Positions 1-25,300 of a DNA stretch of 64,000 nucleotides are shown here, in pieces (the stretch's first letter is position 1; the number at the start of each line of letters is the position of its first letter). A model generated the notes under the pieces. It was not told where the DNA came from, ran no database searches, and worked only from the letters and a program-made list of their open reading frames with translations. The position numbers and the translations under genes were made by a program. The stretch covers positions 21,851,147-21,915,146 of the forward strand of contig OZ038457.1 of the NCBI GenBank assembly GCA_964036195.1. Direction: 5' to 3'. The stretch is from Sphaerolaimus hirsutus. Taxonomy: Eukaryota; Nematoda; Chromadorea; Monhysterida; Sphaerolaimidae.

Positions 1-1014
1 CGTGACGTCACTCACATTTGGGCAGGTTTCCGAGAAATTTGGTGCGATTGCCTTCGTTTCGAATTTGTTGCAATGTGCAATGGAAGTAAAAAAGTTTTTT
101 TAAATAGAAAATGATCACATTGCAACAAAATATTTAAAAAACGAAAATTGAAATGTGCTTTCCATATGATTTTTGGGGGATGTTTACCTACCTATTTTCG
201 TGCGCATCAACGTTTGTATTACTTTCTGAAATCCGGTTTTGATGAAAACGTTGGTATATTTCTCTGTCAAACTTCGCTTCTATTTACGCGTATACTATGT
301 CGGGGGCGTATCCAAAAACATACAAACATATAAACCAAGTGACAAATATACATCAGTGACATGACAATTTCTAAATGAAAATATTTATGTGTTAGATGTT
401 TACGAGTTGTCCTGTAGCTTGACCAACCGTTTACAAAACTACATGTCATTTTCGAAATTTGTCATTGGTGTGAAACTCGACACTTTTAAAATATTTACAC
501 TTTTTGCGCTATAAATAAGTACGTATCAAAATAAATAGATGATTTTAAATGTTTCCTGGTAGTTTCCAAAAATTTGCTGTAATTACAAATCACCGGAAAA
601 AGTAATCTTCTCTTTTACATTTTTTTTTGGTTAATATACCCCCAGGAAACGCCCCCGACTACCGAAATTTTTTGGCTTACGGTAGTTATCATTATCACTT
701 ATTATATAGACCAGTTTCTAACTGTGAACGATTTGTGATTTCCATTCGCAACTTTTAGTCAGTTTCTATTGGTGTTTTTTTTTTGTTTCTAAAACGGGAT
801 TATTGGTATACAAATACATAAATATATATTCAAATCTGTTTCTTTTCCCTCGGCTTAGCTTGATTTGTTGGCATGCTGCCAGTTCTATTCCCAATACCTA
901 TCGCGCGATTTAAGAAGTCTGAAATTGTTTTTTCTCGGGCTTAACGGTTCATTTTCTTTATTAACATTATCCGCTGAGTGATAGTGATTGTTTCATCCGA
1001 GTTGAATAGCTGAT

Positions 1015-1160
1015 AGCAGTCCCGCACCCTGTAAAGTGTTTAATGTTATGTAAAATGCCATGCAAATTGTCAAAAGTTCAGTAGTGAGTAGTTTTTGTTG
1101 ACACTTTGCTCGGCATTTTACTATTTCCTTTACACTTTTTGAAGTGCGGGGCTGCCCCCG
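1015..1160. repeat. Palindromic MITE, CCCTGTAAA family
   Basis: Left end reads cagtcccgcaccctgtaaag and the right end is its imperfect inverse, ctttacac...gtgcggggctg. The interior has the family's tgcaaattgtcaaaag and ttgacactttgc segments. No coding capacity. Confidence 0.6.
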
Positions 1161-2157
1161 GTCTGAATTCTGCAAACTTTAATACAAGCGACAAGAAAAG
1201 TGGTGTAGAAAGTTGTGAATTGTAGGTTTAATGACAAGTGAACTTCTAAAAAAATAGATAAGAAGTGGATTTCAGGTGTATTTATACAAACTTTCAGGTA
1301 AATTTTTTCACTTGCCGAGTTGGCACCAGAACAACATTGAATTGTGCTGCCCGAGGAAAAAAAGTTTGGACCTTAATTGATTTCGCGTCCAAATGTTTCC
1401 CTTTGAGGTTTTTCGATGGCAATGTTGTAGATTTAATCACAGATGAATATGATAAGTTTGTCAAACTGCACACTCAGTGAAGAGCATATTCACATATTTC
1501 AACGCTTGAGATTTACATTGTGCATGTAAAAATGCCATAAATAATTAACAATCGCATGCTATTTTTTTACATCTGCGGCTGTGCAAAATTATAACTGCGA
1601 AAACAATTATTTTGTATCTATTTTTACACTGCAGTTATATATTTGCAAATTGGTTTTGCATACGCACTTGATGTTTTTTTTCACGCTGCACACATAGCCA
1701 CATTATTGGTGTCATAGAATGATTTGTGAGTCCATTTTTTGTAGATTGTATTTGTGTATTTGTTTCATTATCCTATTTATAATTCCATTGCGCAGTTACT
1801 GGAGCCTTCATTTGTCTCTACAAAATCTGATGTACAATTGATAGTAAAAAATGAAAAATTTCGATGTCGTTGGTTTTGAGAAAAATTGAACATCGTTTAT
1901 TTTTCTGCAGCCGGAAATTCGCGTTGGCCTACCGTATATTTTTGAATAAGTCCCCCGGGCTTATTTGTTCGCAAGAGACTTTTTTTCGTTTGTATTTACA
2001 AATGTAAACTTTATGAAATATATACGCTAGCCTAAATCATAAACACGTTTTTGTTTACAACACATGTCAACGTCAACTGGCTTTCAGATGTAAGTTCAGA
2101 CTTTGGTTAGAATCACACGACGATATTCAGAGTGAAACATTGTCAACGCTGACACCA

Positions 2158-2332
2158 GTGGCCGCTCCCAGACCCTGTAAAATGTCATGCTAAGTCTCAA
2201 AATTCGTGACAATTATCATGGAAGATCTCAGATGGCAAGTAATAAATAAAAGTAAATTTGACATTTCTCATGACTTAGTTTTGACACTTGCATGACATTT
2301 GCCATTTTACAGGGTCTGAGAGTAGCCCCATT
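2158..2332. repeat. Palindromic MITE, CCCTGTAAA family
   Basis: Starts ccagaccctgtaaaatgtca and ends atttgccattttacagggtctgag, an imperfect inverted repeat around a short AT-rich centre. It ends about 60 bp before the first GCN5 coding exon. Confidence 0.7.
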
Positions 2333-2391
2333 TTACACTAAACATCAACTTAGGCTTATCAACTAAAACTCAAACCTCCCTTCCCGCAGCC

Positions 2392-14981
<12,590 letters not shown>

Positions 14982-16355
14982 CGTAGTTTCTTATTGGCTC
15001 TTCTACAGACAAAAATTTCGAAAATTCGTAAATCAGCATTTCAGTTCTCTGGAAAAATGCTACCGTCAACTACAGTTGGTGGGGATTAAAATAGACTTAT
15101 TCCACTGAACTCATTCAAAGTTGATTCGTGAGTTATGGAAACTTAGTTGAAGACTATTGTTCGTAGACACAGTCTGATGACTTTACACCGTGCCTGCGCA
15201 GTTCACCTTGGCAGCGTGCCAACGGCAACTGATGTATGCAACTATTATTGATAAATTGATTGCGAAAAATTGTCGCGCTCACGTTTGAAAATTGACGACA
15301 AAGGATTTTCTGATTACTTTAGATTTTTTTGCGCGGGTCGGTTATGTTGGCATCCTGCCAACGTGAGACATAAATAACTGCGTGTGCATAGTATCAAGTC
15401 AGTGGAGCATAGTTCACCGGGTGTGCTTCTTCATTTTTTGGTGGCTAGTTTTTTTAGTGCTAATTATATTGTTGTTTAATTTTGTCGTATTTTGTGCGTA
15501 TTTATAGTGGATCTCATCAGTGTTAATGCATTGTTCATGTCTTCAATTGGTTTTACGTGTATGGTGGGAAAGGTAACCAAGTGCCAGTCCCGCATCCTGT
15601 AAAATGTCAAACTTAAAATGGCTCACGCATGTGCCCAATGAACATACCCTGCTTAACATAATTTTTGACAAATTTTACATCACATTTTACAGTGTGCGGG
15701 ACTGGCCGCACGTCGGTAAACGCCGGTAATTGTAATAATTTGAGTGCGTTCACATTGATGTATTTACAATGCCTTGAGGAAACAAATGAAGGACATTTAC
15801 AATAAATGTGACTGTGTATTATAAACCTAAATATGAGCAATTTCTGCTTTACACATCACTAGTCATATTTTACGTGAAATATTGACAAATGACATGCGTG
15901 TGCAAAAATTGTCATTTGTCAATATTAATGAATTATGGCTAGTGGTGTGTAAAGCACAAATGGCTTATACGTCTATAGCACAGAGGCCATTTATCTATTG
16001 AAAATTTCATCCATTTGTTCGACTCATGCATTTTCATCAGATCAAATCACTGTGAACGCCTCTTTATTGTCCTTTTTATCGTAATTTGTAACTATTTTTT
16101 TATTTTTTCTGTATTTGCAATTATGTGCTTGTATATTTGTGCCAATTGGAACTGGGCCCGGAAGCTATGAATATGCGTGTAAAATATAATTGTTGTTTTG
16201 GTCTCTTTTCATTTATATATTTTTTATTACACTCCCTCTCAGATCTGACTTTCAGTGATTTTTCAACATTTCAGCAATTTTTATTAAGTGAAAGACGTGA
16301 AACGAACAGCAATAAAACTAGATCACAGAGTTCAATCAAATCAAAATTAGAAGCT
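14982..16355. other. 3' intergenic interval between two convergent genes
   Basis: Lies between the GCN5 stop and the secreted-protein stop, which face each other. A weak attaaa at 15085-15090 could serve GCN5. On the other strand an aataaa (ttta tt at 16280-16285) lies about 75 nt past the secreted-protein stop. A CCCTGTAAA-family MITE occupies 15585-15715, and 15180-15400 matches a repeat also at 58965-59190. No other gene seen. Confidence 0.5.
15585..15715. repeat. Palindromic MITE, CCCTGTAAA family
   Basis: Left gccagtcccgcatcctgtaa, right ttttacagtgtgcgggactg, which are inverse copies. Short AT-rich interior. Confidence 0.7.
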
Positions 16356-19300
16356 CTAGGGTTTCGCGCAAATTCTGCCGTTGCATTCCAGACCTGAAAT
16401 TTGAAATCGAATATGAATAAATGTTCGAATGTTTTTGAAAGATAAGATTGTGTGTGTTCCGCTATGTTCCAATTTCGCATGTTGTAAAATGATGAGTGAA
16501 AGTAGTGGGAAATTTGGATTGATAAGAAAAATGACCGATCATTAGCATGTGATAAGCACGAGTGAAGTCGCAGTTGAAAGTAAAAAAAAACAATAAATGT
16601 TTGGAAAAAAATTTTGTAGCTTAAGTGACTTCACAACTTTACTTATCACTTGACAAAGTGCGGAATTCCGTCAAAACTTGAAACTTTGTCTCAATCCACC
16701 TCAACCCACAAATCACATTTACATCCACACCCATTCAAAAAAAACCTCTCAACATAAATATTTACATAATAAACCTACCATCGTGACATCTGCAATTAGA
16801 TGTATTTCCGAAATATCTGCAAGACCTGCCCTCTGCGATTATGCACGCGTGATAATGTTCATCATTTTCGGCAACTTTGTGACGTTTTTCGTTATTTTTA
16901 GTTGCCTCTTGCAGCAAACTTTGCCTGCGATGTTTTTTAGATTTTGGGAGAGCTTGGATTTTTCGTGGGGGGTGGTTCTGGTGTCAATTACGCAATTAAG
17001 TGACAATAAAAGTGAAAATTTGTAAGAGGTGAAGCATAGTGACAAGTTGACCTGCAGAAACATATTTGGTTTCCCTGATTCTTAAGAGAATGTTATGTCA
17101 CCATAATTTGATAAAGAAAGTCATGATAAATGATGGTGGTGCCAGTTCCGCGAGATGAGAAGTAAAAAAATTGCGAAGTAAAAAGTTAAAAGAAAAGTAA
17201 ACAAATATTCTCATCAAGAAATTTACTTGTCACTTACAAACTTACCTGTCACTATGACATTTTGTCACTTCTCGTCACTTACCCTAATTGTCACCAAATT
17301 TCACCACCCTTAAATAACACTCAAAATCCATCCCCCAACCCACCTGTGTGCCCCCGAACTTCTATCAGTAATACACACCAATCTACCACATTTCAATCCC
17401 GCTCCGCAAGTGCACTTTTGTTGTTCAGATGACAAAAATCTGGGGTTGCAAGTGTCGCCCAAATTTAGGGTGCACGTGAATACATCGGGGAAGAGAATTG
17501 CGGGTGTGGGGGTTTTGGGAGCCTGTGTGTTTTTTGGGGGGTTGATCGTGGGGGGGGGGGTTGTCTCAATTTTTTTCAGCCACAGTGTTTCCTAGAGATA
17601 CCCCTAATGCAACTCAGTCATTGTTGCAACATGTGTTCTGCATTACATTGATCACAAATCGCAGTTTTTATTTAAAATTATGGTTCACTCAATTCGGAGG
17701 CGGAGTTTTTATTTCCCCAGCCCACTAAAACCTAGAAGTGATTCCAGTGGGGGGGGGGGGTAATTCAAGTAAATACGGTATCTATTCCTCGGAGGATGGA
17801 TTTACTATACGATGATTACCGTCTGTAATTACTCGACAGTGAGGTAGAAATATTGAGACTTATGTAGGTAGTCTATTCGAATGTTTTTTTCGGGTGGATT
17901 TCAGTGTAAAATAAAATAAGTTCATTCGATAAACTATATTTTACCTGGGTGGTCACTCGATTTCTATTCAATCTGCCCACAGTTTTCACAACTTTAGTGG
18001 CAACTTTTATCGGTTCTGCAGTTGTTTTTATTTCCTGTCGACTCTGTTGTCCTTGTTCACCTCGGGCAGGTAGCTCACCGACGTTTTCTACGTCAACTTT
18101 TTCAATTATACGGCCCCCATCTGGATGCTGGAGGTCGGGAATGAAAACTTCGAGAATTTTGATTTCTCGTGTTTGTAAGTCCGATTTTGGTATCACGTCT
18201 GCATTTTCACATTTGTCATCGGTGCATAGGGTTCCTGTGAATTTGGTGGAATATATTTTTGGGAAGTGGGATGACGTTTTCGGTTGACCCGCTATTTTGG
18301 AAGCCTAATTTTTGTGTGAATCAGGGTTAGTGATGTAAACACGCTATCGCATTTGTGTCACTTGTCTTCATTTTGCCGTGGCGCATTTGGCACTTGTGGC
18401 GCCAAGCGCCACGCTGTGGCGCCGACCGCCAAAAGCGCCATGGCGTTTTTTGATGATCACGACTCCGAGCGCCAATGGTGCCACGACAGAATGGCGCCAA
18501 GCTTTTTGCTTTGGCGTTATCGCCAAGCACTAGCGCCATGGCGCTTTTACATCACTACGCGTGGCTGGCGCTGTTCCGTTAATGGTGCCATGGCACTTTT
18601 TACTTTGTGCACTAATTGGGCCAAATATTTTACATTTGAGAGGTCTTATAAATGCCAACACAATATATCGGATTGCCTGAAAAACCCCTTGTCCAAAATA
18701 TTCAAATTTGAATTTTTCTCCAAAAATGGCTGGGGGTGCAAACTGACCCTTGGAACAAATGCACACCCTGTATGGGTCGGTGTCTGCCCTTCCATTACCA
18801 CAAGCGTAGCCGACACCAATGCTGCATTTCTGTGAGATTTGCGAGGAATTTTGGGGGGTAAAATGGCAATTTTTTAACTAACAGATGTCATGAGAATGAG
18901 AAATTTGAGAAAAGAGAAATTTAAATTTTTATGTTCAAATTTACCACTTAAAAAGCTTGTTAAATGCTCAAACTTTATTTGTCACCCCACGGGAGGCAAA
19001 ATTCCATTCACAAGTACCTTATGATGCCCTAATACATATCCGACAAATGAGAATGTGTGTATGAAATGATTTTCGCACAATTTTTTTACAGCTGAAACCT
19101 ACAGGACATTGAAGATAAGGACCTGCATGTTTTACAATCATCACTAGCGATAAGGACCATCACTAGCGTATACATTGAAAAAAGTGGACGATTTTGTTGT
19201 TAATAAATGTTAATCGGATATTTGTTCATATTTTCTGATATCTTTAACATCTCAGAAACTCTCTCAAAAAGGGAATACTATCTCTCTGTAAAATCCTGGA

Positions 19301-22300
19301 AAAACATAAATATAAAAACACTTGATATTTACAAAAAGTAAATCTCCCAAAAGTTCTCCCCAAATACACCCAACCCCAAAACTCACAGTAACCAATCCCC
19401 CAGTGTCAATATCCACAGGCAATTGACTTTCATCCTCACTATACTGTGGCAGATCATACCACTCAACCAATGCTTCATCATTTGTATTTGTGGCGCCATT
19501 TTTTATGGCGCTGGCGCCAGCGTTTGGTCCCGCCACTGCCAATGCGGCGCTGGCTCTTGGCGCCAGATTGACATTTATTGAGGGTTTATTTTGATTTCTG
19601 ATTGATTTAGGCTCTTTTTGTTGTTTCAGTGGGTTGACTGGTTTGAAAATTCTTGGAGGGGGTGGCGGGGCTGCCGTAGTCTGAAATTGATTTTTTGACG
19701 AATAAATGTATTGGTTGCATATATTTATGTCAGGGGTAACGGTGGCAAACAAAATTTTACACCCAAACGTTTTTGATTTTTTTTGCACTTTTTCACCGTT
19801 TATTACAAACAAAAATCATCGCAAACCACCTGCGAAATCTCCTGCAACAGTCTCGCTGCCTGAATAACCTTAACCGCATCCCCAATAGCACTGTTCAACT
19901 GTTTCTCCTCTGGACTCAACTCCACACTCTCTTCCTTCACTCCAGATTCGTCATGTGTCATTTCGTACCAGTCTTCCACGGTCGGTGCCGAGGTGACACC
20001 GACAAATGCCTCTTCTGGTGCATTGTACCAATCTGCGATGGGGACATCGGGACTAGTGATGGAAAAGCGCCATGGCGCTTTTGGCGCTTGTCGCTAAAAC
20101 GCTCTGGCGCCATTGGCGCTTGGCGCTGGGATCTGAGAAAGTGCCATGGCGCTTTTGGCGCTTGGCGCCATTTTCTGGTGGCGCTATTGGCGCCTGGCGC
20201 CGGCATTTAAAATAGCGCCAAAAAAGCGCAAACCATGATTATAAAACTCCTATGATTCAATGAAAAAAGACAAGCCAGTTGATCAATTTTGATAATGACT
20301 GAATGAATATTGATAGATATAAGGGTATAAGGGAACATTTATATTAATAAAATATTTATTAGGTAATATTTTGGGCAAATGTATATATACCGTATTTCCT
20401 CGAAATACCCTCAAGGGGTTTATTTTTTCAGAGTGCAAATTCTGTGGGGGTGTTTCGAGAGAGGGGTTTATTATTTCGCCAGGAGTATTTCGCAAGGAGA
20501 ATATGTATTTACATACCCATAACTGGTAATACAGATGACTAGTGATGGAAAAGCGCCATGGCGCTGGCGCCTGGCGCTAGCGCCAAAGCAAAAAGCGCCA
20601 TGGCGCTTTTGGCGCTTGGCGCTAAAACGCTCTGGCGCCATTGGCGCTTGGCGCTGGGGTTTGAGAAAGTGCCATGGCGCTTTTGGCGCTTGGCGCCATT
20701 TTCTGGTGGCGCTATTGGCGCCTGGCGCCGGCATTTTAAATGGCGCCAAAAAAGCGCCAACCATTATAATAAAAAATTGTTATAATACGGTGAAATCGAC
20801 ACTGCAGTTGATCAATTTTAGGCAACTGAATAAATATTGATGAATACCGTATTACCTCGAAATACCCCCATGGGGGTTTATTATTTCGCCAGCAAAATTT
20901 GAGGGGGGGTTAATTCGAGGGGGGGGTTTATTCAAGGGGGGGTTTTTATTATTTCGCCAGAAAATTTCGTGGAATTCGTAGTAAAGAATACGCTATTTCT
21001 TACACAAAAACGGTAATAAATGTGAGAATATAGGTTATATTGGGGCTATAGATGTACATCTGTACACAAATGAGCGTATAAGAGTAGCTGTGATGCAAAT
21101 AAGTAGTAATAAATACATCATGTACATTGCATACATGATGTACATCATTCCGGAGGGGGGGTATTTCGAGGGGGGGGGGGTTTATTATTTCCCCAGCCCA
21201 TTTTGAGGGGGGTTCATTCGAGGGGGGGATAATTCGAGGTAATACGGTATTAGGGTTAGGGTTCAAACGGGATTGACTTTTCGGGATCGGGATCGGGATT
21301 CACTTTTTGAGATTTCGGGATCGGGATCGGGATCGGGATTGGGGTTTCGGGATCGGGATTAGGGTTCAAACGGGATTGACTTTTCGGGATCGGGATCGGG
21401 ATCGGGATTCACTTTTTGAGATTTCGGGATCGGGATCGGGATCGGGATTGGGGTTTCGGGATCGGGATCGGGATTGTTTTTTTTGAGATTTCGGGATCGG
21501 GATCGGGATTGGCCGGGATTGGGGTCACGGGATTGGGATCGGGATTGGGATAGGCATTTTTCCGGGATCGGGATTGGGTTCTAGGGATAGATATTTTGGC
21601 CATTTTTCTGGCATTCACAGTTGATCATAAAGGTCTCAAAACACTGTTGGATGCCAGAAAAGTGGCATAAAATTGACGCTGGGGGTTTGCATCCACTTTT
21701 TTGCATGCAAAAGCGTCATTATTTCACTTTTTATAATTTCCACTAATTTTTCCGGGATCGGGATCCCGGACTTGGGAGTTTCTCGGGATCGGGATCAGGA
21801 TTTGAAAACTTTCGGGATCGGGATCGGGATCGGGATTGGTATTTTTGAGATTTCGGGATCGGGATCGGGATCGGGATTGGGGTTTCGGGATCGGGATCGG
21901 GACTGGTAAATCCCGGAATTTCACGGGATCCGGGATCGGGATCGGGATCCCGTTTGAACCCTAATCGGGATCGGGATTGGTTTTTTGAGATTTCGGGATC
22001 GGGATCGGGATTGGCCGGGATTGGGGTCACGGGATTGGGATCGGGATTGGGATAGGCATTTTTCCGGGATTGGGATTGGGTTCTAGGGATAGAGATTTTG
22101 GCCATTTTTCTGGCATTCACAGTTGTTCATAAAGGTCTCAAAACACTGTTGGATGCCAGAAAAGTGGCATAAAATTGACGCTGGGGGATTGCATCCACTT
22201 TTTTGCATGCAAAAACGTCATTATTTCACTTTTTATGATTTCCACTAATTTTTCCGGGATCGGGATCCCGGACTTGGGAGTTTCTCGGGATCGGGATCGG

Positions 22301-25300
22301 GATTTGAAAACTTTCGGGATCGGGATCGGGATTGGTATTTTTGAGATTTCGGGATCGGGATCGGGATCGGGGTTTCGGGATCGGGATCGGGACTGGTAAA
22401 TCCCGGAATTTCACGGGATCCGGGATTGGGATCGGGATCCCGTTTGAACCCTAATTAGGGTAGACTTTATATAAATAGATGTGAACATCGAATAAAAGCA
22501 GAGGTGTTAAAATCGCGGTAAATCCCCTTTTATGCTTTGCTCCCAATTCTTTCTTGCAGTCTAAATCAGGGGTTCAGTCTGGCGGGGGTTGGAGGGGGGT
22601 GGGTGGTGGTTACCCCCCAACAAACGCTCCGGCTATCTATCTATCCCCGGTGCCGCTCAACTATCTATCTAACCTGAGGCTAAATTTTAGGCTACTATCG
22701 CTCGAACCACCCAGCCCCCCCCCCCCCAAATCGACCAGATATATATCTCTCCAGAGCGGTTGATTAAGAAATTTTGCCCCGATTTAGTGGTTGTTTGAAT
22801 GGGCAAAAGTTGAATAGACTACTATGACTTCAACGGTACGTCACTCACAGTTAAGCACTCATTTTTCTACCATCAAATTGTAGAACAAATTTTTTGGCGC
22901 TGGCGCTATTGGCCCTTGGCGCCATCACCCTCTGGCGCCATTGGCGCTTGGCGCTGAGGTTCAGAAAAGCGCCATGGCGCTTTTGGCGCTTGGCGCTATT
23001 TTGCTCTGGCGCCATTGGCGCCTGGCGCCGGGGTCAGAAAAGCGCCATGGCGCTTTTGGCGCTTGGCGCCGAAAGCCTGGCGCTTTTTCCATCACTACAG
23101 ATGACTAAATGGGATATAATATTTAGGACCTATCAATGTACAGCTGTTTGGCTTAAAAATAGGTGTATTTATGAAACATTGCAGTTGTTGATTGAACTTT
23201 AATGGCGATAGTTAAATCGACTACTGCGACATCAGCGGCATGTCACAGCTATAAATTGCTGAAAAAAAGTTTTGGCGCTGGCGCTATTGGCGCTTGGCGC
23301 CATTACCCTCTGGCGCCATTGGCGCTGTTCAGAACCCCAACGCCAAGCGCCAATGGCTCCAGAGCAAAATGGCGCCAAACGCCATGCCGCTTTTTGCTTT
23401 GGCGCTAGCGCCAAGCGCCAGGCATTTTGTTCCTGGCGCCAGGCAAAAATAGCGCCAAGCACAAAAAGCGCCACTGCAAAATAGGGCCAAGCGCCATGGC
23501 GCTTTTTCCTTTGGCGCTAGCGCCAAGCGCCAGCGCCATGGCGATTTTCCATCACTAGTCACACGACATTTCGTCATCAGACATTTTTGGCACATGACAT
23601 TATGTCACAGTAAACTGGTCACAGATTCTAAATTGTCATAGAGACTAATTGTTGCCAGTACAAAATTGTCGCAATTGTACAAAAATAATTATTTTGATTA
23701 CCGTATTTACTCGAATAATCCCCCCAGGGGAATTATTCAAGGGGGGATTATTCGAGTAAATACGTTGTTATAAATTTTGTTTATGTTCACATTCAACCAG
23801 ATGGGACTGATTGCTTAACAAACAATGTTACTGTGTTTATCTTGATGAATAATGTTTCATCAAAATATTGTGCACAAAATACACCCATTGTAAGAGAAAT
23901 TTTTGGTTTTTTTTTACTCTTATGGGATATGGAAGATTTGATTGAAAAGTGCACGGGTGTGCGCGGTGAATGAACTTTTGATCGGCACCTCATCATTATT
24001 ACATTTCTTGTGTGATTTTTCTGACTTTTCTTGCCAATTGGTAATTGAAACGTCTGATCAGCCGGAATTACAGCTCAGCGGCGTTTGACGTGAAATGATG
24101 ACGTCGTAAAATTGATCACATCAAAATAGACGTTGGCACAGCGTTGAAATTTCAGAATTTGATAGTTCTAGTAATTGTGTGTAATGTCCTAAAAAAATTA
24201 AGAAAATAATTATCATTTTATAAGTTATAAATTTTACATCAAAATTTACACATTCTACGTCAACATTTCACATCAAACATTTGATGTCACCAAAAAATTT
24301 TGACGTTAAATTAATAACTACTTTAATAATGATTATTTGATAAAAAATTTTTTGGGACATTACACACAATTACTAGAACTATCTAATTCTGAAATTTCAA
24401 TGCTGTACCTTTGTCTATTTTGATGTAATCAATTTTACCACGTCATCATTTCACGTCTAACGCCGCTGAGCTGTAATTCGGGCTATCCGGATAAGTTTTG
24501 TTCAATTTTATATCCACCTACTTATAGTTTATATTGGCTATGTGTCACAACAACATGTGTCCATTTGGGAATCTGTCAGTGTCTTGTGACGAAAAGCTTG
24601 CAACATTTTCCAACACGATGAATATATCAATACACCAACCCGCTACAGGCCCCCCAGCCCAATTGTACCAATCTGACACGTCCGAATCAGGGGGTCCAGA
24701 TTTGGGGGGTTCCTTTTCTGAGGGGAGTCGTGAGGGGAGAATGCCGATTTCCAGTGGGGATTGAATGGGCGCCTTTGGTTGCTGTGTGGGGGATTGGGGG
24801 GGGGGGGGGGGTGGAGGAATTGCTTGAGACTTCAGTATTATACTGTATTTATTCAATGAGAGGTGCCACACACAATGGATGTCAACTGGTTTTGGTGTCA
24901 ACTCGATTTTAGTTCAATTTAGGTTACAGGACAATTTTCTTCGGGTTTCACCTTCATTGTACCTAGGTATGTCAACTGGTTTCCATCATAGTTGTTAAAA
25001 CGTATTTACGTTTACTCGATAAATACGTATACTAGCGTACTGCGTAAATACGTTTACGTTTTCTCCCGAAGAAAATATCGGTACTCACATACTAGCGTAC
25101 TTCTTAAAATTACGCGAGCACAGAAAACGTATTTAAGGGGACAGAAAATGTCATTTTGCCATACAGAAAGACTTAGTGACAAACATAAGACACTTTCCTA
25201 AGAAATACTTATCAAATACTTACTCATTTTCACGTTTTCTCTGGAAAAAGTATATTTTACTCCCTTTTATGCAGTGTAAAAGTAAAAAAAAACTTTACGT

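Larger units (their letters stand above)
1..2391. other. Region upstream of the GCN5 coding start
   Basis: No protein-coding exon is convincing here. The ATG at 2392 is preceded by a pyrimidine tract ending in cccgcag at about 2389, so the first coding exon probably has a splice acceptor just before its start codon and a non-coding 5' exon should lie somewhere in this stretch. I could not place that exon or the promoter. Two palindromic MITEs (1015-1160 and 2158-2332) occupy part of the region; the rest is AT-rich with short homopolymers. Confidence 0.5.

Noticed and set aside
16678-17025. 115-codon plus-strand open frame with a hydrophobic segment
   Set aside because: Overlaps the minus-strand exon 16779-16924, which fits the cysteine module in phase and spacing; the plus frame is its shadow.
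17410-17595. Plus-strand frame reading CCSDDKNLGLQVSPKF
   Set aside because: Antisense to exon 17344-17522 of the secreted-protein gene, which has consensus splice sites and the module cysteines.
21743-22120. Open frames with Asp-Pro or Gly-Ile repeats
   Set aside because: Direct translations of the GGGATC satellite; the same frame recurs with the 502-bp duplication.
21250-22456. CRISPR-like array
   Set aside because: Repeats are contiguous hexamers without unique spacers of uniform length, in a eukaryotic genome.
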